Assembly (NCBI RefSeq): GCF_002993025.1
Contig: NZ_NXGI01000004.1
Coordinates: 1 to 64,000 of the forward strand
Reading direction: 5' to 3'
DNA: 64,000 nt
Source: Arcobacter cryaerophilus gv. crypticus
GTDB taxonomy: Bacteria; Campylobacterota; Campylobacteria; Campylobacterales; Arcobacteraceae
The translations under genes and the position numbers were made by a program. The notes beneath the pieces were generated by a model. The model saw only the letters and a list, made by a program, of their open reading frames with translations, was not told where the DNA came from and made no database searches. This document shows positions 8,802 through 17,633 of the stretch, piece by piece; positions within the stretch are counted from its first letter, which is position 1, and each line of letters starts with the position of its first letter.

Positions 8802-9400
8802 TATAATCCTAAGAAACTTTTTATTCCATCAAATATTAGTTGAGCAGATAATGCAGCCAAAAAAAGTCCTGTAATTTTTGATAAAATCAAAAGACCATTT
8901 TTTCCAATAAATCTCTCTATTAAGCTAGATAAATAGAGCATACAACCTATTAACAAAATTGCACAAAGAAGTGCCAAACTTCCAATAACTAGTTTTGAAA
9001 AGCTATTAAACTCAACTCCCATTACCAATAAAACTCCAATAGTTCCAGGTCCAATAGTAATAGGCAAAGCCAAAGGAACAACTGCTAAATCTGATAAGTT
9101 TTTATCTGTTGGTTTTTGTCCATCTTTATTTCCATAAATTAGCCCAACAGCTGTTAAAAATAGCAAAGCTCCAGCACCTATTTTAAAAGCATCTAAAGTT
9201 ATCCCAAAGATTTTGAAAATATATTGTCCAAAAAATAATAAAACTAAAGAGATAACAACAACTGATAGTGTAACTTTAATTGCCAACTTTCTTTTCTCAA
9301 TAAGTGTAGCATCATTTGTGATAGTTAAAAAAACTGTAAGTACAAAAAATGGTGTCATAATAAAAAACATTTTAATAAAAGTCGAAATAAAAAAATCCAT
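8801..9400 (-). CDS. MarC/NAAT-family inner membrane protein
   Basis: A 199-residue polytopic membrane protein with about six helices. It has the family hallmarks MTPFFVLTVFLTIT near the N-terminus, the central FKIGAGALLFLTAVGLIYG, and PLALPITIGPGTIGVLLVMG. The physiological role of MarC proteins is unsettled (small-molecule or amino-acid transport proposed). ATG at 9400 is preceded by AGGAAAA. It sits upstream of, and overlaps by one base, the transglutaminase-like gene. Confidence 0.88.
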   Translation of the reverse strand: MDFFISTFIKMFFIMTPFFVLTVFLTITNDATLIEKRKLAIKVTLSVVVISLVLLFFGQYIFKIFGITLDAFKIGAGALLFLTAVGLIYGNKDGQKPTDKNLSDLAVVPLALPITIGPGTIGVLLVMGVEFNSFSKLVIGSLALLCAILLIGCMLYLSSLIERFIGKNGLLILSKITGLFLAALSAQLIFDGIKSFLGL

Positions 9401-9484
9401 GATTTTTCCTATAGTAAGCTAATTTTTGGCTTATTCTAGCTTTTATATTTTAAAAGAGTGGTTAATCATTAAAAAAAATAAATT

Positions 9485-12460
9485 CTACTCTTCAATCATA
9501 GTGTAGTGAAGTTCCAGTCCTTTTGAAGTTGCTACAAAACCGTTTACATTTATCTTTCCATCATGTACCATTTTGTGATGAAGTTTACAAAGTGGTATTA
9601 GATTATATTTATGATTTGCATTTATATGTCCTATAAATCCATCTTTATTTGCTTTTTTTTGCTCTTGTATATGATGAACTTCATCACAAGCACGACCGCA
9701 TACTATACAAGTGCTTGTGTATAAATTTGTATTATATTTTGAACTATTTTTTTGTGAAATTCTTTCAATTTTTGTATAATCATCTGCTAATCTTTTTCTA
9801 ATATCATTTGCAACATTTAAAAACTCTTTATCAATATGAAGAGATTTTGCAAACTCCAAACCATATATAGATGAGCCACTTCCAAAAGCTAATTTTCTAT
9901 CAAAAATTAATTTATCTTCATCGTTACAATACATCACAGATAAATGAAGACAAATTATATTTTTAAGTTTTTCAATCTCAGAAATTTGTGGTAGTTGATG
10001 CAAATGTGTAGCAAATACAAAAAGGGCTTCAAGCTTTGAGAGTTTTAAAATAGCACTTGCAACTATGCTTAAACCACTTAAAGTTTCTGTACTGTGACTT
10101 ATCTCATCACCTAAAATAAGAGATTTTTTACTTGCACGGTTGAAAATATTTTTTAAATCCATCATCTCAACTGCAAAACTTGATAATCCTTTTGCAATAT
10201 TATCAGCTCCACTAATTCTTGTAAAAATTGAGTCAAATATTGAAAATCTCATAGATTTACAAGGTACAAAAAATCCAGCTTGAGCTAAAATTACACTTAT
10301 TCCAATTGCTTTCATTAAAGATGATTTTCCAGAGCTATTTATTCCAAAAAGTAATACTCCATGCATTTTATTACTTTGAAGATTTGTAGGATTTGAATTT
10401 TTTACTATAATATTCTCTTCATACTCTTTGCTAACTAAGTTTAGTTCTCCTAAAACAATATCGTTTGTAACATAAACTCCCCTATCCTCATTTGCTTCAA
10501 TTATTGGATGTCGTAAATCTATAAGTTCTAAAAAATTCTCATCGTCTTTTGTTTTTACAATTTTTGGGCAAGTGTAGTTATATTTTTTACTAGTTTTTAT
10601 ATTTGAAACAGTTAAATCAACTTCAGCTATAAACATTACAAGTTCACTTAAAAGCGTTGAAAACTTTTTCTCGAATTCAAGAAGTTTTTCTTTAAATACA
10701 AGTTTATTTATCTCAACTATTTTTTTAAGATTATGAACATATTTATCTGAAATATCATCAGTTAAAGAACAAGATATTTTTACACTATTTGTTTGAGTTT
10801 TTATTGAAAAATCTTTAAAAAGTAGAAGTTTATCATCAATTATAAGATGTGATTTTAAAAGTTCCTCTTTTATAAGGTTATATCTATTTTTTGTTATTGA
10901 GATATAAAAACCCTCTTTATCAAGCCTATTTACAGTTACAAAACTTTTTTCATCTGATTTAAAAAAAGATAAAATATGATTTTTTAAAATTTCCAATTTA
11001 TCTAAAAGTAGTTTATTTTGTCTATTTAAATCATCAATTTGAAGATTAATTCCACTTGTTATCATATTTTCATCTACATCTTTTAGCATAAATCTTCCAC
11101 TTATACTTAAATCAAAAGTCGAGTTAATCGATGTTAAAAAAGAGTTTATCTCATCACTACTACAAGGAGGTGTTATAAATTTATAACTCTCCATAAATTT
11201 CACAATCTCTTTTATACTAACTAAAGAATCATACAAATAGTTCAACTCAAAAGGGTGTAGTCTTGATAACTTTATTCTTCTTGTAAGTCTTTCTATATCG
11301 TAAATACTTGCTAGTTCATTCTCTATTGGAGTGTGAAAATCGTACAACTCTTTTGATAGACTGTATCTTCGTAAAAGCTCTTTTGAATCTTTTATTGGAT
11401 TTGTAATTCTCTCTTTTAAAAGCCTTTTACCCATAGCAGTTGAAGTGTTGTTTATTAATCTTATTAGACTTAAATTATGAGTAGTATCTATAATATTTAA
11501 CTGCTCTAAAGCATTATTTCCAATATATATGTATCTGCTCACATCTAATTTTATAGGATTTGAGAGTTTTTGAATAATTGCACTATCATGAGCTATTACA
11601 AAGTCTATTAAAATTGCCAATGATTCACTAGAAAGTGGACATCTTTCCATATCTAAATGCTCTATTGGAGTTAAAAGTGACTCAATACTAAAAACATTTT
11701 TAAAAAGCTCATTTTGATATGTAATTTTTGGTCTAAAATTTCTTAAATGAAAACTTTTTAAATTTAACTCCAAATAATCTATTATCTCTTTTTGATTAAT
11801 ATTTTTATCTACAAGGGTAACTATTATTTCGCTAGTTTTGTGCATATTCATATAATTAAAGACTTCGTCAAGTGCAAAAAATTTATCTTCGTGCGTTCCA
11901 AAAACTTCGTTGTAATAGCACTTTGCTGTTGTTACATCAATAGCACTATAACCTATTAAGTAGTTTCCTCTTATTTGATCAACTACAATTGAAGTTATAA
12001 AATTATCATCTTGTTCTACTACAAAATCAAAGTTTGTACCAGGACTTACAACTACATCCAAATATCTACTCACATTTGGTGGAGTTCCTTTTTGTCGTAT
12101 TATTGCTATTGTATATTTTTGCTCAGCAATAATACGTGCTAGATGTTTTTCAAATGAAATTGCTGGAACTCCAGCCATAATTGGATTCTCTTTTGAATTT
12201 TCAAGTATTGATTTATTTTTTCTTGTTAATTGAATATTTAAAAGTTCTGCTATCTCTTTTGCTTTTCCTATTTTTTCTTTTTCATTGTTTACTTCGTAAA
12301 CTTCAAAAAAAGTTCCAATTTCCATAAGAACTAAAGCATTTTCTCCATACTTTTTATCAAATAACTCTTGAATCTTAAAATATGTAATAGTTAGAAGTTC
12401 ATTTCTATTTTGTAAAAGAGCAGTTACTTCTTCTCTCACTATTTTCGCACTCCTGTCCAA
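9485..12460 (-). CDS. mutS7: MutS7-type DNA mismatch repair ATPase fused to an HNH endonuclease
   Basis: A 991-residue MutS homologue. The N-terminal mismatch-binding domain has a Phe-x-Glu type motif (TFFEVYEV, near residues 49-56). Lever and clamp domains occupy the middle. The ABC-type ATPase carries Walker A GINSSGKSS (about 706-714), Walker B LILGDE and the switch FATHLHQ. Residues 917-991 add a zinc HNH nuclease: C918/C921, H929/H930, N953, C958, H961/H962. This architecture matches MutS7, described from epsilonproteobacteria, some giant viruses and octocoral mitochondria (established knowledge). Many Campylobacterota lack MutL, so the fused nuclease may give a self-contained repair enzyme (inference). 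The start overlaps the upstream haem-binding gene by 22 bases. Confidence 0.9.
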   Translation of the reverse strand: MDRSAKIVREEVTALLQNRNELLTITYFKIQELFDKKYGENALVLMEIGTFFEVYEVNNEKEKIGKAKEIAELLNIQLTRKNKSILENSKENPIMAGVPAISFEKHLARIIAEQKYTIAIIRQKGTPPNVSRYLDVVVSPGTNFDFVVEQDDNFITSIVVDQIRGNYLIGYSAIDVTTAKCYYNEVFGTHEDKFFALDEVFNYMNMHKTSEIIVTLVDKNINQKEIIDYLELNLKSFHLRNFRPKITYQNELFKNVFSIESLLTPIEHLDMERCPLSSESLAILIDFVIAHDSAIIQKLSNPIKLDVSRYIYIGNNALEQLNIIDTTHNLSLIRLINNTSTAMGKRLLKERITNPIKDSKELLRRYSLSKELYDFHTPIENELASIYDIERLTRRIKLSRLHPFELNYLYDSLVSIKEIVKFMESYKFITPPCSSDEINSFLTSINSTFDLSISGRFMLKDVDENMITSGINLQIDDLNRQNKLLLDKLEILKNHILSFFKSDEKSFVTVNRLDKEGFYISITKNRYNLIKEELLKSHLIIDDKLLLFKDFSIKTQTNSVKISCSLTDDISDKYVHNLKKIVEINKLVFKEKLLEFEKKFSTLLSELVMFIAEVDLTVSNIKTSKKYNYTCPKIVKTKDDENFLELIDLRHPIIEANEDRGVYVTNDIVLGELNLVSKEYEENIIVKNSNPTNLQSNKMHGVLLFGINSSGKSSLMKAIGISVILAQAGFFVPCKSMRFSIFDSIFTRISGADNIAKGLSSFAVEMMDLKNIFNRASKKSLILGDEISHSTETLSGLSIVASAILKLSKLEALFVFATHLHQLPQISEIEKLKNIICLHLSVMYCNDEDKLIFDRKLAFGSGSSIYGLEFAKSLHIDKEFLNVANDIRKRLADDYTKIERISQKNSSKYNTNLYTSTCIVCGRACDEVHHIQEQKKANKDGFIGHINANHKYNLIPLCKLHHKMVHDGKINVNGFVATSKGLELHYTMIEE

Positions 12461-12858
12461 TCTCTAATTTTTTCTCTCTCTTCTTTTGAAAGTTCTGCTT
12501 CAATGTGAGCCCATGTATAAGCAGGAAGAGGCATTGATGAATGAGCTGTTCTATAAATTGCCTTTAATTTTTCATTTTGTTGTGTTTTAGTATATTTTTC
12601 CCAATTTGAAAAATTTAAAGCATTTACACCTTCATTTGTATGATTTGCAACAACCCAAGAAAAAGGTGCAACATTTGAGTACCAAGGATAGTTAATCTTA
12701 TTTGAATGACAATCATAACAAGCTCTTACAAATATCTCTTTTATATCTTCAGGCAAAACTATTTCATATGTTTTATCCTCATTATATTCAACTTTTTGGG
12801 GTATTATAAACTGCATCAATACAAAAACTACAAAACAAATTATCAAAGCTCTATTCAT
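12439..12858 (-). CDS. haem-binding domain protein (CxxCH), membrane-anchored
   Basis: A 139-residue protein with an N-terminal hydrophobic anchor (MNRALIICFVVFVLMQFI) and a single CYDCH heme c motif. The downstream NYPWYSNVAPFSWVVANH and MPLPAYTWAH segments are typical of the Haem_bd domain family. It probably faces the periplasm. I prefer the ATG at 12858, which abuts the thioredoxin stop and starts the anchor cleanly; an in-frame ATG at 12876 would add six residues and overlap the upstream gene. It overlaps the mutS7 start by 22 bases, so the three genes look co-transcribed. Function unknown. Confidence 0.8.
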   Translation of the reverse strand: MNRALIICFVVFVLMQFIIPQKVEYNEDKTYEIVLPEDIKEIFVRACYDCHSNKINYPWYSNVAPFSWVVANHTNEGVNALNFSNWEKYTKTQQNEKLKAIYRTAHSSMPLPAYTWAHIEAELSKEEREKIRDWTGVRK

Positions 12859-12859
12859 T

Positions 12860-13186
12860 TTAAAATACCATCTCATATAATCTTTTTATTTCATTATTAA
12901 AAATATCTAAACTAATATTTCTACCATATCTTTTAAACTCTTTTCCTTCAAAAAAGACCAAAATAGTCGGACTTGAAAAAATATTAAAGTGTGAAGTAAT
13001 ATCTAAATTTTGATTACTATTTATATAATATTGCTTCATTTTAGAAAAATTACAAGAAATATTCATCTCTATTTTTGGTCTCAAAACTTCACAAACACTA
13101 CAATTTGTAGCTCCAAAATATAGTAAAACACAATTTGATTTTTCTAAAATCTCTAAAAGTTCTTCTTTATTATTTATTTCTATCAT
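12860..13186 (-). CDS. thioredoxin-family protein
   Basis: A 108-residue thioredoxin fold protein without a signal peptide. It has LLYFGATNCSVCEVLRP with active site CSVC (about residues 29-32) and the cis-Pro segment in SSPTILVFFEGKE. The CxxC is atypical compared with CGPC. It is first in a run with the haem-binding protein and mutS7. A role in disulfide reduction is inferred from the fold; the partner is unknown. Confidence 0.85.
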   Translation of the reverse strand: MIEINNKEELLEILEKSNCVLLYFGATNCSVCEVLRPKIEMNISCNFSKMKQYYINSNQNLDITSHFNIFSSPTILVFFEGKEFKRYGRNISLDIFNNEIKRLYEMVF

Positions 13187-13192
13187 AAATTT

Positions 13193-13220
13193 AAAAAGAT
13201 AGGAAAACTCCTATCTTTTT
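13193..13220 (-). terminator. intrinsic terminator of leuA
   Basis: AAAAAGATAGGA (13193-13204) and TCCTATCTTTTT (13209-13220) form a 12-bp stem with a four-base loop. Read on the minus strand, GATAGGA-GTTT-TCCTATC is followed by TTTTT. It overlaps the leuA stop codon (13219-13221) and separates leuA from the thioredoxin gene. Confidence 0.85.
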
Positions 13221-14769
13221 ATACCTGATGTCCGCAATTTTTAGTAAGCCTATTTTTTTGTGATAAATATGAATTTAAAGCACCCAAATATGCATTTGCA
13301 GTTGCTTGCATTGTATCAATACTCAAACCATGACCAACAAAAGATGTACTGTTTTCAAAGCAAACTCTAGTTGTTACTTTTGCTAGAGAATCTTTTCCTT
13401 CGCTTACAGATATAACTTTATAATCTTTTAATTCACCTGCAAAACCAGTAATTCTATCTATTGTTTTAAAAATAGCATCCATAGTTCCATCACCCAAACC
13501 TGCATCTTTTATAATTTCATCTTTATATTTTATAGATACAGCAGCCATTGGTAAACCCTCTGAGCAATCGCTTATTTGTAATCCTACTAACTCATATATT
13601 TTATCGTGGTTTAAAGCTTCATCAGTGATTAACATTCTAATATCATCATCTGTGATATCTTTTTTCTTATCAGCTAAAGTTTTAAATCTTTCAAATACTG
13701 CATTTAACTCAACATCACTTACACTATCAAAACCTAATTGTGTAATCTTATCTTTAAATGCTGCACGTCCTGAATGTTTTCCTAAAATCAATGTGCTATC
13801 TTTAATAACTCCAACATCCTCTGGTCTCATAATCTCATATGTCTCTTGATGTTTTAAAACACCATCTTGATGAATTCCACTCTCATGTGCAAATGCATTT
13901 TTTCCAACTATTGCTTTGTTTTGCTGTGGCTCAACACCTGTAATTGTAGCAACTAATCTTGAAGTTGCATAAATTTCAGGTGTATTTATATTTGTATATA
14001 AATCTCCAAATACATCTTTTCGCACCTTTATAGCCATAACAGCTTCTTCTAAAGCAGAGTTTCCAGCACGCTCGCCTAAACCATTTATTGTAACTTCAAT
14101 TTGTCTAGCTCCATTTACAACAGCAGCTAAAGTATTTGCAGTTGCAAGTCCTAAATCGTTGTGATTGTGAACTGAAATTATTGCTCTATTATTTGCAAAT
14201 TCGCTTAACTCTTTAACCATAGCACCCAACTCTGTTGGTAATCTATATCCAACAGTATCTGGTAAATTAATTGTACTAGCACCTGCACTTATAACTGCAT
14301 CCATAACTTCTTTCATAAAAGACATTTCACTTCTTCCAGCATCTTCTAAAGAGAACTCGACATCATTTACAAAAGTTCTAGCATATTGTACTGCATGAAT
14401 TGCTCTTTTTATAACTTCTTCTGGACTCATTTTTAATTTATATTTCATATGAATAGGACTTGTAGCTATAAATGTATGAATTCTATGTTTTGGCGCATGA
14501 GAAACAGCAAGTCCTGCTTGTTTTATATCATTTTCAATAGCACGGCTTAATGAACAAATGCTAGCATTTTTAATAGTTTTGGCTATTTGACTAACTGCAT
14601 CAAAATCACCAGGACTAGCAGCTGCAAATCCAGCTTCAATAACATCAACTCCCAATTTTTCTAACTGTAAAGCAACTCTTAATTTCTCTTCTGTGTTCAT
14701 AGAACAACCAGGGCTTTGCTCTCCATCTCTTAAAGTAGTATCAAATACAATAATTTTATTTTTATCCAT
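13219..14769 (-). CDS. leuA: 2-isopropylmalate synthase
   Basis: Condenses acetyl-CoA with 2-ketoisovalerate, the first committed step of leucine synthesis. Motifs: [15 protein letters not shown] at the N-terminus, metal-binding HNHDLGLA in the barrel, and [14 protein letters not shown]. The C-terminal regulatory LeuA dimer domain that binds leucine extends to about residue 500. Length of 516 is usual. It has its own terminator, and its 5' region carries a Leu-rich leader peptide behind a consensus promoter. leuB, leuC and leuD are not in the window. Confidence 0.97.
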   Translation of the reverse strand: MDKNKIIVFDTTLRDGEQSPGCSMNTEEKLRVALQLEKLGVDVIEAGFAAASPGDFDAVSQIAKTIKNASICSLSRAIENDIKQAGLAVSHAPKHRIHTFIATSPIHMKYKLKMSPEEVIKRAIHAVQYARTFVNDVEFSLEDAGRSEMSFMKEVMDAVISAGASTINLPDTVGYRLPTELGAMVKELSEFANNRAIISVHNHNDLGLATANTLAAVVNGARQIEVTINGLGERAGNSALEEAVMAIKVRKDVFGDLYTNINTPEIYATSRLVATITGVEPQQNKAIVGKNAFAHESGIHQDGVLKHQETYEIMRPEDVGVIKDSTLILGKHSGRAAFKDKITQLGFDSVSDVELNAVFERFKTLADKKKDITDDDIRMLITDEALNHDKIYELVGLQISDCSEGLPMAAVSIKYKDEIIKDAGLGDGTMDAIFKTIDRITGFAGELKDYKVISVSEGKDSLAKVTTRVCFENSTSFVGHGLSIDTMQATANAYLGALNSYLSQKNRLTKNCGHQV

Positions 14770-14796
14770 AATATTTACCTTTTAATTTAACATTTG

Positions 14797-14802
14797 ATTA
14801 TA
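14797..14802 (-). promoter_or_regulatory. possible leuA-proximal -10 element
   Basis: TATAAT on the minus strand, 27 bases before the leuA ATG and downstream of the leader peptide. If used, it would bypass the leader. No convincing -35 box is present, so it may be a chance match in AT-rich DNA. Confidence 0.35.
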
Positions 14803-14867
14803 TCTTTTTTTAAATAAAAAAAGAAAAACAGATTTTTTTGGAAACTTAAACTATAAAATTTATAAAT

Positions 14868-14945
14868 TTAGAGTGAATATTTAAGAAGGAGTAGAGAGTT
14901 TACACTTTTTAGAAAATTGCTTTTTGAAATACTAAATATTTTCAT
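14868..14945 (-). CDS. leuL: putative leuA leader peptide (attenuator ORF, 25 aa)
   Basis: ATG at 14945 follows the strong ribosome binding site AAAAGGAGAG (14951-14960) by five bases, and the frame stops at TAA 14870-14868. The peptide begins MKIFSISKSNFL and has four successive Leu at codons 18-21 (CUA CUC CUU CUU) and another Leu as codon 25. CUC is rare in this genome. It lies 98 bases upstream of leuA behind a consensus promoter, as for leader peptides of leucine operons (LeuL in enterobacteria also has four Leu in a row). The Leu-codon segment can pair with the leader's own ribosome binding site (CUCCUU with AAGGAG). No GC-rich terminator is visible downstream, so the mechanism is unclear. 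Confidence 0.72.
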   Translation of the reverse strand: MKIFSISKSNFLKSVNSLLLLKYSL

Positions 14946-14974
14946 TTTTACTCTCCTTTTTTAATTAGGCTAGA

Positions 14975-15003
14975 AGTATAATTTAATTTAGTTTATTTGT
15001 CAA
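14975..15003 (-). promoter_or_regulatory. consensus sigma-70 promoter of the leu leader/leuA
   Basis: Minus-strand -35 TTGACA (15003-14998), 17-base spacer, -10 TATACT (14980-14975). Predicted start near 14968, about 23 bases before the leader ATG. It is the best-matching promoter seen in the window. Confidence 0.85.
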
Positions 15004-15026
15004 GGATAATTTTTATTGTTTAGAAA

Positions 15027-15632
15027 CTATTTTTGATTTATCTCGATTTGTAAAATCTCTTTCAAATTTTTGTTTTTAAGTATTCCATTTATTGTAATTC
15101 CTTTTTTTCCATAAAAATCATATAAATAGCTATATATGTTTTCATTAAAAAGTTTTAAAAATAAATCATTTATTAGCTCTGTGCAGTATAATTTATCATT
15201 TTTTAAATCAAAATCCATATCAAATTCTATTTTATTTTTTTCATATTCTTCAAGAATTTGTGCTATTTTTTCTGTATCTACTTCTTTATAATATCTATAA
15301 ACTGCTATTTTTGAAGAAAATTTAGTAAATTTTTCAAAAGTATCTACTTTTAAATCATCTTTTTCTTGATTTGATTCAATATGATATATTTTTAGATTTT
15401 CATCAACTTTAAGTACAATTGCTATGTGAGAATACTCTGATTTATCAATATTAGAAAACATATCACTCAGAAAATTACTCTCTTTTCTAAATATTATATC
15501 TCCAGTTTTTATACTATGTAAGCTAAAAGACAAGTCATTTTCTTTGTGACTCATCTTTTCTTGAAATAAATTAATAACTACACATATAACCAAGGTAGTA
15601 GTTATAATCAGTAAAAATAGTTTATTTTTCAC
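15027..15632 (-). CDS. YiiX/YebB-like permuted papain-fold cysteine hydrolase, exported
   Basis: A 201-residue protein with an N-terminal membrane or signal segment (about 4-22). The body matches the YiiX-type (NlpC/P60-like, circularly permuted) family: TGDIIFRKES near residue 44, SHIAIVLKV with the candidate catalytic His, and KLYCTELINDLF with the candidate Cys near residue 153. Such enzymes cleave amide or ester bonds in peptidoglycan or lipid-linked substrates; the substrate here is unknown. It is the last gene of a six-gene envelope operon and overlaps the preceding lipoprotein stop by one base. Confidence 0.72.
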   Translation of the reverse strand: MKNKLFLLIITTTLVICVVINLFQEKMSHKENDLSFSLHSIKTGDIIFRKESNFLSDMFSNIDKSEYSHIAIVLKVDENLKIYHIESNQEKDDLKVDTFEKFTKFSSKIAVYRYYKEVDTEKIAQILEEYEKNKIEFDMDFDLKNDKLYCTELINDLFLKLFNENIYSYLYDFYGKKGITINGILKNKNLKEILQIEINQK

Positions 15633-16039
15633 TATTTACTTATGTTTATCTTCCATTCATCTGCAAATTTTTCTAAGTTGTAACTTTCTTTTTTTATCTT
15701 TCCATCTTTAGTATAAATTTCCGCTGTTACAATAGCTGAAGTTTTTCCATTATCTTGTACATCAACAACTTTGTATTTTGAAATATCTTGAGTTATATTT
15801 TTTAAACAAGTTGATAATGCACTATCCTCTTTAATAGCACCTTTACACTGCATAGATAGAGCAAATGCCATAACTTGTTGAGTCGTTTCAGTTGAATATT
15901 TTCTAAAATCTTGAACATTTCCATCTTTCATAGCATTTAAAAATCCCAAAGTTGCACCTTTTGGACTATTATCACTACATCCTGCTAAAACTAACAATCC
16001 TATAATTGTTATAAATATTAATTTAAATATATTTTTCAT
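15632..16039 (-). CDS. DUF4878-like lipoprotein
   Basis: A 135-residue predicted lipoprotein: signal segment with lipobox LAGC (Cys at about residue 20), followed by a small NTF2-like alpha+beta domain typical of DUF4878 (GATLGFLNAMKDGNVQDF...). Two further Cys may form a disulfide. It probably sits on the inner or outer membrane facing the periplasm. It is fifth in the envelope operon; function unknown. Confidence 0.75.
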   Translation of the reverse strand: MKNIFKLIFITIIGLLVLAGCSDNSPKGATLGFLNAMKDGNVQDFRKYSTETTQQVMAFALSMQCKGAIKEDSALSTCLKNITQDISKYKVVDVQDNGKTSAIVTAEIYTKDGKIKKESYNLEKFADEWKINISK

Positions 16040-16047
16040 TTTTTTCC

Positions 16048-16794
16048 TTATTGTTTTTCAATTTTAAGATAAGCAAAGATTTTCAAAATAAATGTAATAA
16101 ATAAAACAAGATAACCTATTCCAAACAAAGGAACAAGAACAATTCCAATTACATAACCTTTTGCAACTAGTTTCATCAAAGATACATTGTACTCAATTCC
16201 AATAGAGTTAATAGCTTTATACATTTTTATAACCCCATAAATAGCAAATCCTAAGTAGATAAAAATTCCAAAAAACATACCACCCATTCCAATACCAGAA
16301 CCAGCATTATCCATATTCATAGCGCCACCTATCATACTAGCACCAAGAATCATAGTCATAATAACAGTACCAAGAATAATAGCACCATAACCCCAAATAA
16401 AATTTATAAAAATATCTCTTTGTTTTGGTGCATTATCAGATAGTTTTTTTACCCCTATAAATTCTAAAATAATACCACCTACTAGAAATAAAATTCCAAG
16501 AATAGGAATAATGCTCAAAAAAGTCAATCCAGAGCCAATAGCAGCAAAAACTGCACCTTTTCTAGCTTCACTTCCATCTATATTTAAAGAACTTGCAAAA
16601 TCTGTAACTTGACTTTTGAGCAAATAAATAGCTTTTGCACTTTGACCATCTATTTCAAAATCAACAGTTTGATTTACTTTTGGACTTTCACTTGCTTTCC
16701 ACTCACTGTTTGAAAAACTATATCTTTCCCCATCATCACCAGATATTATTCCTGTACTTTCTTGAATATTATAATCTAAAATTTTACCTTTCAT
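16048..16794 (-). CDS. membrane protein with N-terminal cold-shock/OB-like domain
   Basis: A 248-residue protein. Residues 1-62 resemble a cold-shock-type OB fold (MKGKILDYNIQESTGIISGDDG...YSF...VDFEIDGQSAKAIYL). The remainder holds about four or five membrane helices, with Gly/Met-rich loops around residues 150-165. The OB part would be cytoplasmic. No enzymatic motif is seen. Fourth gene of the envelope operon; nine bases separate it from the downstream lipoprotein. Confidence 0.65.
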   Translation of the reverse strand: MKGKILDYNIQESTGIISGDDGERYSFSNSEWKASESPKVNQTVDFEIDGQSAKAIYLLKSQVTDFASSLNIDGSEARKGAVFAAIGSGLTFLSIIPILGILFLVGGIILEFIGVKKLSDNAPKQRDIFINFIWGYGAIILGTVIMTMILGASMIGGAMNMDNAGSGIGMGGMFFGIFIYLGFAIYGVIKMYKAINSIGIEYNVSLMKLVAKGYVIGIVLVPLFGIGYLVLFITFILKIFAYLKIEKQ

Positions 16795-16814
16795 TTATAC
16801 CCCTTTTTTTAATT

Positions 16815-17633
16815 TTATTTTATTTCATTTTTTAAAGCTGGTTGCCCCAACTCTACTAAGTTTGCATTTGATTTTTTGAAATACTCTTCCCAAAAGTTTT
16901 TTAGAGATATTAAAATTTTTGGGTCTCTATATGTTGTACTATTTTTTCCAGTTACTATTCCTGTTCCAACAACATACAAAGCAGCTCCTCCAAAATCGCT
17001 AATAAGATTATTCTTTTCAACTATTTGTATCTCTTTTTTTGAATCAATTATTCTTGTAGTTCCTTTTGAGTAAAAAGAGCTTATAGTTGAGTTTTCAAGT
17101 AAATCTGAAGCTAAAATAACTATTTTTTCATCTGCTTCTACTCTTGAAATTACATTTTTACCAAAATCATCTAAAGCATAAAATATATCAGATTTTTCAA
17201 TATTTTCATTTGGTTTTAAAAATGATTTTTTTATATTTTCAATAGTTTGAACTTTTGCAAAACCAACTTGATCTTTTAAACATTTATCAATTTTCTTTAA
17301 ACTATCTTTTCTCTCATTGTATCTTTGTTTTTCATCTAGTGGTTTATCTAGCTTAAAATCAAAAACTTTTTCATTGTAGTGATTTCCAATAAAAGCAGAA
17401 AATTTAGCAATATAAATATAATTTCCAGCCTCAATATGTTTTATACTGTTTTTTAAAATCTGATCTTGTAGGCTATCATTAAAAAATGTTGTTTCATCTA
17501 TAAGTACAAAAATTGCCTTATTAATTTTTGTATCAGCTTTTACTTCAGTTTTATAAATTTCATAACAAGAACTGTTTGCATTCAAAGATAAAAAAGCTAG
17601 TGTAGATAAAATAAAATATTTTATAAAACTCAT
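16815..17633 (-). CDS. periplasmic protein with von Willebrand A-like fold (hypothetical)
   Basis: A 272-residue exported protein. I take the ATG at 17633 because it follows GGAG, overlaps the upstream stop as ATGA and begins a clean signal peptide (MSFIKYFILSTLAFLSLNA); an in-frame ATG at 17666 would only add a charged tail. The mature part has strand-helix repeats with AIFVLIDETTFF, EAGNYIYIAKFSAF and KIVILASDLLENS, reminiscent of a VWA domain with a DxT-type first strand. Partner or ligand unknown. Translational coupling to the zinc-ribbon protein suggests a joint complex (inference). Confidence 0.6.
   Translation of the reverse strand: MSFIKYFILSTLAFLSLNANSSCYEIYKTEVKADTKINKAIFVLIDETTFFNDSLQDQILKNSIKHIEAGNYIYIAKFSAFIGNHYNEKVFDFKLDKPLDEKQRYNERKDSLKKIDKCLKDQVGFAKVQTIENIKKSFLKPNENIEKSDIFYALDDFGKNVISRVEADEKIVILASDLLENSTISSFYSKGTTRIIDSKKEIQIVEKNNLISDFGGAALYVVGTGIVTGKNSTTYRDPKILISLKNFWEEYFKKSNANLVELGQPALKNEIK

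Noticed and set aside
12859-12876. Upstream ATG for the haem-binding protein
   Set aside because: Would overlap the thioredoxin gene and add six residues before a clean signal anchor; the ATG at 12858 abuts the thioredoxin stop.
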